From the NCBI GenBank assembly GCA_031279305.1, contig JAITIS010000015.1:1-14482 (forward strand): a stretch of DNA of 14,482 nucleotides, read 5' to 3'. Below, one piece after another: positions 1-7,655 of the stretch. Made by a program: the position numbers and the translations under genes. Under the pieces are notes generated by a model. That model was not told the origin of the DNA. It was given only the letters and a program-made list of their open reading frames with translations, and did no database searches. Numbering within the stretch: position 1 is the first letter of the stretch; each line of letters opens with the position of its first letter. This stretch comes from Candidatus Margulisiibacteriota bacterium. GTDB taxonomy: Bacteria > Margulisbacteria > Termititenacia > Termititenacales > Termititenacaceae.

Positions 1-111
1 GGATCACCCGACATTACTAACAGCACGGGCGGGGGCGTCGTGGGCCGAGTAACATACAAAGACGGTGCAATGATGTGTACGATAAAGCAACGGGCTGGCT
101 TTCTAATATAG
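1..111 (+). CDS. Open frame entering from the left edge, possibly the start of a frameshifted gene
   Basis: Frame 1 is open from base 1 to a TAG at 109-111 and reads GSPDITNSTGGGVVGRVTYK, then DGAMM. This looks like ordinary protein sequence rather than noise. At about 70-80 the frame of the next ORF (starting GTG at 75) takes over. Removing one TG from the run at 71-77 would join the two as DGAMM-YDKATGWLS, so both may be one gene with a 2-base insertion or a sequencing error. It could equally be the unrelated end of an upstream gene. The fragment is too short to assign a function. Confidence 0.3.
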   Translation, partial: GSPDITNSTGGGVVGRVTYKDGAMMCTIKQRAGFLI

Positions 112-1124
112 ACCGGAAAAAATCCGACATCAGCAGTAGTTTAAGTATATACATATCAGAAATGCATCCATCTACTTATGCGCTAGATATTAACGAAATA
201 AATGCTTTGAAAAATACAATCAACAACACCAACCTATCTTCTTCCGATAAAGCTATATTAATTTCCCTAATAGAAAGTAAAGGGACACAATCTAGGGTTG
301 CTTCTGGTGACGATAGACCAGGCCGCGCAGGAGAAACAAGAGCGACTGCAACACAAACAACACAACTGCAGGGTAATCAAAGAATCTTAGCTGATCCTTG
401 GGAAAGACTTATTAAATGTATAAATAACAATCTCACTCCTCAAGGAATAGTAAGAAACTCTACTGGTGGTTATGCTCATCCAACATTTGGTTATTTAGAA
501 GATAATCCTGTAGATAATATTTTAGGGGCTATAGGTGATTTTTGTCGCGTATTGAAGAATGAAGATACAGAGCACATTGAAAAGCTATGCGCATCTATAA
601 ATAATCTAATGCTAAAAAATAATGCAAACACTCAGTTACGATCTGATTTAAGGCTAAAGTTTAATAGCCACCAATTATTACGCGGATATAAAAATTTAGT
701 CCCTGCTGTTTATGATGATATTCGTGTTGAAACTGCGTCTGTCAAAAAAGATTCATCCATCTATACCAGAGAAACATCCACATTGGCTTCTCTACGTTCA
801 GCGGCCAATGCGATTGCTGGAGGAGTGACTATTAGGGCTAATACCAACATAATAGCAGGCTTGCCGCCTTCTGGTTTGTATATTCGCGGTGAGGATGGGA
901 GTCCTTTAATTGATAGAGCTGGAGGAAAAATATGGATTGAACAAAAAGGAAGTAGCTTTTTCTTAAATGGTACGAAGGTAAGCCTTCGCATTGCCGGGGA
1001 TAATGACACCAATAATAGTGGAAAATTTACAATCGCTGGACGCGGTGTATATGCTCACGTGGTTGTTTTTGATGAGCACGAAAACCATATTCTCTGGCAA
1101 GGTAAAGCCTCTATGGGACGTTGA
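75..1124 (+). CDS. AT-rich orphan protein, function unknown
   Basis: A 349-residue protein I do not recognise. The first ~70 residues look mainly helical. Residues ~70-105 are a polar Ser/Thr/Gln/Arg-rich stretch resembling a flexible linker. Residues ~110-220 look helical again, and ~245-349 are rich in Gly, Val, Ile and Thr with alternating patterns that suggest a beta-rich end domain. There is no signal peptide, transmembrane segment, cysteine cluster or known catalytic motif. The start is uncertain: the first in-frame start codon is a GTG at 75 with no ribosome site, and frame 1 upstream may belong to the same gene. GC is near 30-33% in sampled lines, while the following thiC is about 60-68%, and codons favour A/T endings unlike the neighbours. 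This suggests recent acquisition. The gene converges on thiC with a 7-base gap. Confidence 0.65.
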   Translation: MYDKATGWLSNIDRKKSDISSSLSIYISEMHPSTYALDINEINALKNTINNTNLSSSDKAILISLIESKGTQSRVASGDDRPGRAGETRATATQTTQLQGNQRILADPWERLIKCINNNLTPQGIVRNSTGGYAHPTFGYLEDNPVDNILGAIGDFCRVLKNEDTEHIEKLCASINNLMLKNNANTQLRSDLRLKFNSHQLLRGYKNLVPAVYDDIRVETASVKKDSSIYTRETSTLASLRSAANAIAGGVTIRANTNIIAGLPPSGLYIRGEDGSPLIDRAGGKIWIEQKGSSFFLNGTKVSLRIAGDNDTNNSGKFTIAGRGVYAHVVVFDEHENHILWQGKASMGR

Positions 1125-1131
1125 TACTTTT

Positions 1132-2376
1132 CTAATTATCTTTCATCGAACAAAGCTCCCCGCACATCGTGCACTCTTTTACATTTTGCCCTTTGGTTTT
1201 GCGCGCCGCGCGGGCTTTATCGCTGTCTAAAGCCAGCTTGATCTGTTTGTCCCAGTTGAGCGCCTTGCGCGCCAGAGCCATCGCCAGATCGCGGCCTGCG
1301 GCGCGCTCAGGATATTTCACAATATCGGCGCTGTGCGCGGCGATGCGGCTGGCCAGTATGCCGTCTCGCACATCCTGCAGATCCGGCAGTCCCAGATGCT
1401 CCGCGGGCGTGACATAGCAGAGAAAATCCGCGCCGCTCACCGCCGCCAGCGTGCCGCCTATCGCTCCGGCGATATGATCATACCCGGCGGCGACATCGGT
1501 GGTTAGAGGCCCCAGCACATAAAACGGCGCGCCACGGCAGAGTTTTTTCTCCAGACGCATAGATTTCACTATCTGGTCATATGGCAGGTGCCCCGGCCCC
1601 TCGATCATCACCTGCACGTTTTTGCGCCAAGCTCTTCTGGCCAGCCGGCCCAGAATTTCCAGCTCTTTGAGCTGCGCCCTGTCGTGCGCGTCGGCCAGAC
1701 AGCCCGGACGCAGGCCGTCGCCCAGCGAAAGCGTCACGTCATATTCATAAGCGATAGCGCATAATTCGTCAAAACGCTCGTACAAAGGATTTTCCCTGTC
1801 GGTTTTTTGTAGCCACTTATGGATATATGAGCCGCCGCGGCTGACCACACCGGTCACGCGCGGATATTTTTTTAATAGCCCGGCCGCCTCGCGCGTCACG
1901 CCGCAGTGCACCGTGATAAAATCCACGCCCTGCGCGCAGTGTTTGCGGATGATGTCGAGAAGTTTATCGCCGTCCATTTCTCCGGCGCTTTCGCACATCA
2001 GCTGATAAATCGGCACGGCGCCCAAAGCTAATTTTGTCGCGGCCAGCAAAGCCTTGCGTGTTTTATCCAGATCGCCGCCAGTGCTCAAATCCATCACCGC
2101 ATCCGCGCCGTATTTTTCGCAGGCCTTGAGTTTGGCCAGTTCGGCCCGCAGTGTGGAGCGCAGTCTGGATGTGCCGATATTAGCGTTTACTTTAGTCAGA
2201 CAGCCCGCGCCGACCGCCAGCGGACGAATATTCCGGCGGACATTTTTGATCAACGCTATCCGGCCGGACTTTAAGCCCTGTAGTATCCGGCGAACAGGAA
2301 TTTTCTCATAATCCGCCGCCTGCTCCATCTGCGGAGTTATTCGATTGGCCAGAGCAAATTCGCGCTGCGTCCGCAT
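1132..2376 (-). CDS. thiC: Phosphomethylpyrimidine synthase ThiC (short form)
   Basis: A radical SAM enzyme that rearranges aminoimidazole ribotide into HMP phosphate, the pyrimidine half of thiamine, in the cytosol. Family hallmarks are visible: the GAGCLTKVNANIGTS region near the N-terminus, MDLSTGGDL, IEGPGHLPYDQ, YVLGPLTTDVAAGYDHI and VTPAEHLGLPDLQDVRDG. The C-terminus has the cluster-binding cysteines C402, C405 and C409. Their spacing is C-x2-C-x3-C, one residue tighter than the E. coli C-x2-C-x4-C; I believe this tighter form is common in short ThiC proteins. At 414 residues it lacks the N-terminal extension of the ~630-residue form. The ATG lies two bases after the pyk stop, with no clear ribosome site, so translation is probably coupled to pyk. 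No other thiamine gene and no TPP riboswitch is seen. The anaerobic benzimidazole enzymes BzaA/B/F are close paralogues and cannot be excluded from sequence reading alone. Confidence 0.93.
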   Translation of the reverse strand: MRTQREFALANRITPQMEQAADYEKIPVRRILQGLKSGRIALIKNVRRNIRPLAVGAGCLTKVNANIGTSRLRSTLRAELAKLKACEKYGADAVMDLSTGGDLDKTRKALLAATKLALGAVPIYQLMCESAGEMDGDKLLDIIRKHCAQGVDFITVHCGVTREAAGLLKKYPRVTGVVSRGGSYIHKWLQKTDRENPLYERFDELCAIAYEYDVTLSLGDGLRPGCLADAHDRAQLKELEILGRLARRAWRKNVQVMIEGPGHLPYDQIVKSMRLEKKLCRGAPFYVLGPLTTDVAAGYDHIAGAIGGTLAAVSGADFLCYVTPAEHLGLPDLQDVRDGILASRIAAHSADIVKYPERAAGRDLAMALARKALNWDKQIKLALDSDKARAARKTKGQNVKECTMCGELCSMKDN

Positions 2377-2378
2377 AA

Positions 2379-3860
2379 TCAGTACGGATCACCAATACGG
2401 TGCACGCGGATAATATTCGTGCTGCCGGCGGTGGCGATCGGAATGCCGGCCATAATAACCACCAGATCGCCGTCTTTGAGCAGTCCCAGCTCTTTATTGC
2501 GCGCCTCAGCTTCGGGCAGCATTTCCAAAAGCCCCTGCATCCGCGTGAAGGGCGTCAAAGACAGCACCGGAAAAACACCCCGGCACAGGGCCATTTTGGC
2601 GCAGGTTTTAATTTTATCTGAAATAGCGATAATCGGCACGGAAGAACGGTATTTGGAGAGGATTAACGGCGTGCGTCCGGATTCCGTAAAAGTAATTATC
2701 GCTCTGGCGTTGATCTCGTCGGCCAGTTCGTCCGCGCTGTCGCAGAGAGAGCTTGCTATGCTTTCCTCTCTGATGAAATGCGTCTTGCGTATGCTTAATC
2801 TTTTTTTCCGCTCTGACTGGGCAATATCCACCTCGTTGGCGACCCGGTCCATCATCTGGACCGTCTCCACCGGATATTTGCCTATCGCGGTTTCGCCGGA
2901 AAGCATCACGGCGTCCGCCCAGTCGTAGATCGCCGCGGCCACGTCCGACACTTCCGCGCGGGTCGGCACCGGCGAAGCAATCATTGATTCTAACATCTGG
3001 GTGGCCACGATGACCGGCACTCCGCCGTAATTGGCGCGCCGGACAATATCTTTTTGCAAAGCGGGCACTTTTTCCACTGAAATTTCCACGCCGAGATCGC
3101 CGCGGGCCACCATAATAGCATCCGCCGCCGCCACGATCGCGTCAATATTTTCCACCGCTTCCGGTTTCTCGATCTTGGCGATGATCTTGCGGTCGGAGCC
3201 ATTCGCGCGCAAAAATTCCCGCAGATCCAGCACGTCCTGCGCCGTGCGCACAAAAGACAGAGCGTAATAATCCACGTCCAGCGCCAGCCCCCGCAGCACA
3301 TCGTCTTTGTCTTTTTCGGTAAGCGAGGGAGTGGACAGTTTCATCCCCGGCAGATTTATGCCTTTATGGTCGGCCAGCTCTCCGCCAGCTAACACTCTGG
3401 CGCGCACAGTTTTGTCCGTTTTGCCCGTGACTTCCAGCCGCAGCTTCCCGTCATCAAGCAGGATACAGTCCCCGATCCGCGCATCCTGTGCTATCGGTTT
3501 GTACGTGGTGGAAACTCCGCTCTCATCGCCGGCGATATCCTCTGTCGTAATCACAAAATCCTGCCCGGCTTTTAAGACAGCCTTGCCGCGCTTAAATTTG
3601 CCGATCCGGATTTTAGGCCCCTGCAAATCGATGAACAAAGCCACGTGTTTTTTGAGCTGGCCGGACAGTTCCCGGATGTCCCGGACTGCCGCCGCCGCCC
3701 GCTCATAATCCTGATGGGAAAAATTAAAGCGGAAAACATCCACTCCGGCGGACAGCAGCTGTTTAAGCCTGTCTCGCGCAAAGGTGGCCGGACCGACTGT
3801 CGCGATTATTTTGGTTTTGCGCGCGTAAACATCCAGCATAATTGCGGAGTAGCTTAGCAC
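2379..3860 (-). CDS. pyk: Pyruvate kinase
   Basis: Converts phosphoenolpyruvate and ADP to pyruvate and ATP, the last step of glycolysis. In order: the N-terminal RKTKIIATVGPA strand, FRFNFSH, the lid (B) domain at ~80-180, then the barrel motifs IAKIEKPEAVENID (catalytic Lys229), MVARGDLGVEI (250-259, Mg2+/PEP site), ATQMLESMI and MLSGETAIGKYP. The C-terminal allosteric domain runs ~350-493 with TESGRT. Length is normal; there is no extra C-terminal PEP-utiliser domain. The longest frame starts at a GTG (3860), but an ATG seven codons in (3839, giving 486 residues) sits closer to the usual family N-terminus. Neither has a Shine-Dalgarno sequence. A weak TTTAAT at 3878-3873 may be the -10. 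It is the first gene of a two-gene unit with thiC. Confidence 0.97.
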   Translation of the reverse strand: MLSYSAIMLDVYARKTKIIATVGPATFARDRLKQLLSAGVDVFRFNFSHQDYERAAAAVRDIRELSGQLKKHVALFIDLQGPKIRIGKFKRGKAVLKAGQDFVITTEDIAGDESGVSTTYKPIAQDARIGDCILLDDGKLRLEVTGKTDKTVRARVLAGGELADHKGINLPGMKLSTPSLTEKDKDDVLRGLALDVDYYALSFVRTAQDVLDLREFLRANGSDRKIIAKIEKPEAVENIDAIVAAADAIMVARGDLGVEISVEKVPALQKDIVRRANYGGVPVIVATQMLESMIASPVPTRAEVSDVAAAIYDWADAVMLSGETAIGKYPVETVQMMDRVANEVDIAQSERKKRLSIRKTHFIREESIASSLCDSADELADEINARAIITFTESGRTPLILSKYRSSVPIIAISDKIKTCAKMALCRGVFPVLSLTPFTRMQGLLEMLPEAEARNKELGLLKDGDLVVIMAGIPIATAGSTNIIRVHRIGDPY

Positions 3861-3902
3861 ACAGCGGCTTAAATTAAAACGAAACTAGAACGTCCAAAGA
3901 GC

Positions 3903-3923
3903 GCGGCAAAAATTTTGCACCGC
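3903..3923. repeat. Interrupted palindrome in the pyk / 4019 divergent region
   Basis: GCAAAAATTTTGC (3906-3918) is a 6+1+6 dyad. It extends outward as GCGG (3903-3906) against CCGC (3920-3923), with a two-base bulge. It lies between the pyk start and the promoter of the plus-strand operon. The one-base centre makes an RNA hairpin poor, so a protein-binding site is more likely than a terminator. No regulator is known for it. Confidence 0.4.
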
Positions 3924-3964
3924 ATTTAGCCTGCTGACGATATCTAGCCGCCAGCGGAAAATAA

Positions 3965-3994
3965 TTATAAAAAACCGTCGGCAAGTGGTATAAT
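3965..3994 (+). promoter_or_regulatory. Sigma70-type promoter of the 4019-6093 operon
   Basis: A perfect TATAAT at 3989-3994 is preceded by TG one base upstream (TGGTATAAT), an extended -10. A weak -35 TTATAA lies at 3965-3970, 18 bases away. Transcription would begin near 4001, leaving an 18-base leader that carries the G-rich ribosome site GGACGGGGG. Confidence 0.7.
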
Positions 3995-4018
3995 TTAAGA
4001 AAGGACGGGGGAAATAAA

Positions 4019-4339
4019 ATGAGCAGGGTTAAACAAAAAACTAAAAAATGCGCGGCCCGGATCGTGGAAAAATCTGTCAGGGCGCCCGCGCTGGTCAACC
4101 GTAAACTGGAAAACTTCAAAAAGCTCCTTGTTAAAAATTTACAGCCCAAAGCTAAGCCGGAAAAAACCATCGAGACCATAGTGGACGCCGCGCTGGTGTC
4201 TGAATTTACGCCCAATATCCGCAAGCGTGAATATTACGCTCATATGAAACAGACTATTACCGGCGCACTGCTCAAAAACAAAACCTTAAAAAAAGAAGCT
4301 CTGGAAATCTCCAAAGGCTACCAAAAACTGTTGGGTTAA
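4019..4339 (+). CDS. Small basic protein, function unknown
   Basis: A 106-residue, Lys-rich protein (KQKTKK near the N-terminus and KNKTLKKEALEISKGYQKLLG at the end region) that I do not recognise. It looks almost wholly helical, with no membrane segment and no zinc or nucleotide motif. The high positive charge would suit nucleic-acid or ribosome binding, but that is inference. The start is supported by a TATAAT promoter, an 18-base leader and a GGGGG ribosome site 7-8 bases before the ATG. It heads a plus-strand operon with an M29 aminopeptidase 32 bases downstream and a nitroreductase after that. A 116-residue ORF on the opposite strand covers the same bases but has none of these signals. 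Confidence 0.72.
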   Translation: MSRVKQKTKKCAARIVEKSVRAPALVNRKLENFKKLLVKNLQPKAKPEKTIETIVDAALVSEFTPNIRKREYYAHMKQTITGALLKNKTLKKEALEISKGYQKLLG

Positions 4340-4371
4340 CCGCCGTTTATTTTCAAATTGGGGGAATATCC

Positions 4372-5568
4372 GTGAATGCTACACTGCTGGACAAATATGC
4401 CGAGGTGTTAATCTGGGGCTTAAAAACCGCCCGGCATAATAAATTTAAGCCGTACGACACCATTATGCTGCGCTGGGAGCTGGCTGCCCGGCCGCTGGCC
4501 GAAAAAGTGTATGCCAAACTCATCCGGCAGAAATTTAATGTCCTGTCCCGCGCTCTGACTACGCCCGCTATGGAGCACAGTTTTTACCGGAGCGCCGACC
4601 GCCGCCAGCGGCAGTTTATAAACAAAGGCGAGAAAGAACTTTATGCCAGTCTGAACGGCAATATTTATATCAGCGCGCCGGATTCGCTCACCCATCTGAA
4701 GGATATCGATCCGCAGAAAATGGGCGAAACCGCGGTGGCCAGAAAATTCCTGCGGGATATTGCGGAGAAGCGCGAGGAACAGGGCGCGTACGCTTGGACG
4801 CTTTGCACCTACCCCACGCCGGAGCTGGCCCGCAAAGCCGGACTCACGCTGGCTGAATACACGGCGCAGATCAGCAAGGCCTGTTATTTGAATGAAAAAA
4901 ACCCAGCCCAAAAATGGCAGGAGACATTGGAGCTGGCTGTCGAAATCAAAAAATGGCTAAATGCGCTGCCAATTAAAAAATTTCAGATAGAAAGCGCGCG
5001 CGCTGACCTGACCATACTGTACGGTGAAAAACGCCGGTTTATGGGCGTCAGCGGCCACAATATTCCGTCTTTTGAGCTTTTTACCTCGCCGGACTGGCGC
5101 GGCACAGAAGGCCGGTACTACGCCAATCTGCCGTCCTATCGCGGAGGAAATTATGTCGAGGGCATAGACCTGACTTTTGTCAAAGGCAGCGCGGTAAAAA
5201 TCCGGGCCCAAAAAGGCGAGGACTATGTGCGAAAAACCCTGCGGCTGGACAAACAGGCCAATAAAATCGGCGAGTTTTCCCTAACCGACAAACGTTTTTC
5301 CAAGATTGATAAATTTATGGCCGATATTTTATTTGACGAAAATTTTGGCGGCGCTTCCGGCAACTGCCACATCGCTGTCGGCGCGTCTTATTCCGACACT
5401 TACGCCGGCGATCCCAGAAATTTAACCAAGGCGGTCAAACAAAATCTAGGTTTTAATGACTCCGCTCTGCACTGGGATCTGATCAATACCGAGCAAAAAA
5501 CTGTCACAGCCGCTTTGAAAAACGGGAAAAAAATCTTAATTTACGAAAAGGGAATGTTTCGACACTAG
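4372..5568 (+). CDS. M29-family metallo-aminopeptidase
   Basis: Removes N-terminal residues from peptides using two metal ions in the cytosol; relatives are AmpS/PepS and Thermus aminopeptidase T. The 398 residues match the usual ~400-410. The expected metal and catalytic residues can be placed: E235 (in SFELFTSP), E301 (IGEFS), H333 and Y340 (CHIAVGASY), H367 and D369 (ALHWDL). The gaps E-to-E (66), H-to-Y (7) and H-to-D (2) match the PepS/AmpT family as I recall them. The LPSYRGGNYVEGIDLTF segment is also typical. The start is GTG at 4372, with GGGGGA 7 bases upstream, similar to the ribosome site of the gene before it. It is the middle gene of a three-gene operon. A peptide-recycling or protein-turnover role is likely; the substrate is unknown. 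Confidence 0.92.
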   Translation: MNATLLDKYAEVLIWGLKTARHNKFKPYDTIMLRWELAARPLAEKVYAKLIRQKFNVLSRALTTPAMEHSFYRSADRRQRQFINKGEKELYASLNGNIYISAPDSLTHLKDIDPQKMGETAVARKFLRDIAEKREEQGAYAWTLCTYPTPELARKAGLTLAEYTAQISKACYLNEKNPAQKWQETLELAVEIKKWLNALPIKKFQIESARADLTILYGEKRRFMGVSGHNIPSFELFTSPDWRGTEGRYYANLPSYRGGNYVEGIDLTFVKGSAVKIRAQKGEDYVRKTLRLDKQANKIGEFSLTDKRFSKIDKFMADILFDENFGGASGNCHIAVGASYSDTYAGDPRNLTKAVKQNLGFNDSALHWDLINTEQKTVTAALKNGKKILIYEKGMFRH

Positions 5569-5589
5569 AAAATTTTACCGGAGGTTTTT

Positions 5590-6093
5590 ATGCAAGAAAT
5601 TTTCCATAGAATAAGCATCCGCAGATTTACCGGCCAAAAAGCATCCGGAGAGCAAATCCAAAAATTATTGGCCGCCGCGATGCAGGCGCCGTCCGCTTAC
5701 AATCAGCAGCCGTGGGAGTTTCTGGTCGTCGAGGACAAAGTGCTTCTGCAAAAATTTACGGAAATCCATCCTTATGCTACGGCTTTGCTAAGCGGCGCGG
5801 CGGTTGGTATATTTGTCCTGTGCGCCCAAAACCGGCTCAAGCTGCCGGAAATGGCGGCGCAGGATCTCTCCGCCGCCGCGGAAAATATTCTGCTGGAAGC
5901 GGTGCATCTGGGTTTGGGCGCGGTCTGGCTGGGCGTCAACGGCCACGCCGAACGCGCCGCCGCGGCTAAAAAATTATTCGCCCTGCCGGAAAATATTGAA
6001 GTATTCGCGGCTATCGCCGCCGGTTATCCAGCGGAGAGCAGAAAAGCGCAGTCCAGATATGAGGCAAATAGAGTGCATTTTGAGAAATACTAG
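5590..6093 (+). CDS. Nitroreductase-family flavoprotein
   Basis: A small FMN-dependent NAD(P)H oxidoreductase of the nitroreductase fold, cytosolic and usually a homodimer. FMN-contact regions are visible: R11-R12 in ISIRRF, the APSAYNQQPWEF loop (33-44), QDLSAAAENILLEAVHLGLGAVWLG (91-115) and the AAGYPAE segment near 143-149. At 167 residues it is at the short end of the family. The true substrate cannot be read from sequence; family members reduce quinones, nitro compounds, enones or flavins. The ATG has a clear GGAGG five bases upstream and lies 21 bases after the aminopeptidase stop, so it is the last gene of that operon. It converges with guaA, with only 17 bases between stops and no terminator hairpin. 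Confidence 0.9.
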   Translation: MQEIFHRISIRRFTGQKASGEQIQKLLAAAMQAPSAYNQQPWEFLVVEDKVLLQKFTEIHPYATALLSGAAVGIFVLCAQNRLKLPEMAAQDLSAAAENILLEAVHLGLGAVWLGVNGHAERAAAAKKLFALPENIEVFAAIAAGYPAESRKAQSRYEANRVHFEKY

Positions 6094-6110
6094 GCCACGC
6101 GTCTAAAATA

Positions 6111-7655
6111 TTATTCCCATTCAATCGTCGCCGGCGGTTTGGAAGAAATATCGTAGCAGACGCGGGTGATCTCCGGCACTTCATTGATAATCCGCGAGGA
6201 TATTTTCTCCAACAATTCCCAAGGCAGATGCGCCACTCTGGCGGTCATCGCATCCTCGCTGGTCACGCAGCGCACCGCGCAGGTCATACCGTAAGTGCGC
6301 GCGTCGCCCATCACGCCGACCGTCCGCACTTCCGGCAACAAAATCACCGGCACCTGCCAAGCTTTGCCATACCAGCCGGCCGCTTTGATCTCCGTCATCA
6401 CAATATTATCCGCCTCCTGCAGGACGCGCACCCGCTCCGGCGTGACTTCGCCGATGATGCGGATAGCCAGTCCCGGCCCCGGAAAAGGCTGGCGGTTTAC
6501 CAGATCTTCGTGCAGGCCCAGCTCGCGGCCAAGTTTGCGCACTTCATCCTTAAACAACCAGCGCAAAGGCTCGATGAGCTTGAAATGCATATTTTCCGGC
6601 AGGCCGCCGACATTGTGATGGGTCTTGATTTTGGCGGCAGTTTTAGCCTGCGTGCCGCCGGCCACGGCTGATTCGATGACATCGGGATACAGCGTGCCCT
6701 GCGCTAAAAACTGAAAATCTCCGATCTGGCGCGCTTCTTTTTCAAAAGTGCGGATAAATTCCCGCCCGATGCGCCGGCGTTTTTCTTCTGGATCGCTCAC
6801 CCCAGCTATCCGCTCAAAAAATCTTTTAGAAGCGTCTATGTGCACCAGCCGGATATGCATATATTTGGAGATGAGATCGACCACCCGTTTAGCCTCGCCC
6901 TTGCGCATAAATCCCTGATCGATAAACATACAGATCAGCTGATCGCCGACGGCTTTGTGCAGCAGCGCGGCCACCGTAGTCGAATCCACGCCGCCGGACA
7001 GTCCCAGCAGGACTTTGCCGCCGCCCACTGTTTCCCGGATGCGTTTGACTTCGGTTTCGATATAACCGGCCATCGTCCAGACCGGTTTGGCCCGGCAGAT
7101 GCCGAAAATAAAATTTTTGAGAATATCCATGCCTTTTACGGTGTGCGCCACTTCCGGATGAAACTGCACTCCGTAAATTTTGCGCGCGGCGTTTTCAATA
7201 GCGGCGTTTTTCAGGCTGTCAGTGGAAGCGGTCCGGCGGAAGCCTGCAGGCAGGACAGTGCAGGAATCGCCGTGCGACATCCAAGCCATAAAACTATCCT
7301 CGATGCCGAGGAACAGCTCGGAGGAATTGTCCACTTTCAAAAAAGCCTTGCCGTACTCGCGGTTGGCAGTTTGGCTCTCGACTTTGCCGCCCAGTTTGTC
7401 CACGATAAGCTGCATACCGTAGCAAATGCCCAAAACCGGAATGTCCAGCTCTAACAGGCCGTCCGCCAGCCGCGGCGCGCCGTCCGCGTACACCGAGGCG
7501 GGGCCGCCGGAGAGAATAATGCCTTCTGGTTTTAAGTCTTTTAATCTGGCCGGCGAAATATCGTGCGGCACCAGTTCGGAGTAAACATTGCCTTCGCGCA
7601 CCCGACGGGCGATCAGCTGGGCAAACTGCGAGCCATAGTCCAGAATGACGATCAC
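6111..7655 (-). CDS. guaA: GMP synthase (glutamine-hydrolysing)
   Basis: Aminates XMP to GMP using glutamine and ATP. Three parts are present. The class I glutaminase domain (1-~190) has nucleophile C78 in GICYGMQ and H166/E168 in QFHPEV. The ATP-pyrophosphatase domain has the loop GLSGGVDST (218-226). The C-terminal dimerisation/XMP-binding domain has RQPFPGPGLAIRIIGE and ends KPPATIEWE. At 514 residues it is full length. The start is GTG at 7655, overlapping the guaB stop as GTGA, so translation is almost certainly coupled to guaB. It shares the guaB promoter. Confidence 0.97.
   Translation of the reverse strand: MIVILDYGSQFAQLIARRVREGNVYSELVPHDISPARLKDLKPEGIILSGGPASVYADGAPRLADGLLELDIPVLGICYGMQLIVDKLGGKVESQTANREYGKAFLKVDNSSELFLGIEDSFMAWMSHGDSCTVLPAGFRRTASTDSLKNAAIENAARKIYGVQFHPEVAHTVKGMDILKNFIFGICRAKPVWTMAGYIETEVKRIRETVGGGKVLLGLSGGVDSTTVAALLHKAVGDQLICMFIDQGFMRKGEAKRVVDLISKYMHIRLVHIDASKRFFERIAGVSDPEEKRRRIGREFIRTFEKEARQIGDFQFLAQGTLYPDVIESAVAGGTQAKTAAKIKTHHNVGGLPENMHFKLIEPLRWLFKDEVRKLGRELGLHEDLVNRQPFPGPGLAIRIIGEVTPERVRVLQEADNIVMTEIKAAGWYGKAWQVPVILLPEVRTVGVMGDARTYGMTCAVRCVTSEDAMTARVAHLPWELLEKISSRIINEVPEITRVCYDISSKPPATIEWE

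Noticed and set aside
2377..2600. TPP riboswitch for thiC
   Set aside because: There are only two bases between pyk and thiC, the upstream bases are pyk coding sequence, and no thi-box-like sequence is seen.
2419..2928. Plus-strand ORFs opposite pyk (also 3307-3708)
   Set aside because: Both mirror conserved pyruvate kinase codons and have no signals of their own.
3874..4224. 116-residue minus-strand ORF opposite the small basic protein
   Set aside because: The plus strand has a TATAAT promoter, a G-rich ribosome site and an operon continuation. The minus frame has none and would run across the divergent promoter region.
4420..4911. 163-residue minus-strand ORF opposite the M29 aminopeptidase
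   Set aside because: Antisense shadow; the plus-strand frame has all the metal ligands.
6094..6110. Terminator between the nitroreductase and guaA
   Set aside because: Only 17 bases with no stem; convergent transcripts here must end by overlap or by another mechanism.
6840..7454. 204-residue plus-strand ORF opposite guaA
   Set aside because: It lies wholly inside a clearly conserved gene on the other strand, has no ribosome site and reads as His/Gln/Ala-rich filler typical of antisense frames in GC-rich DNA.
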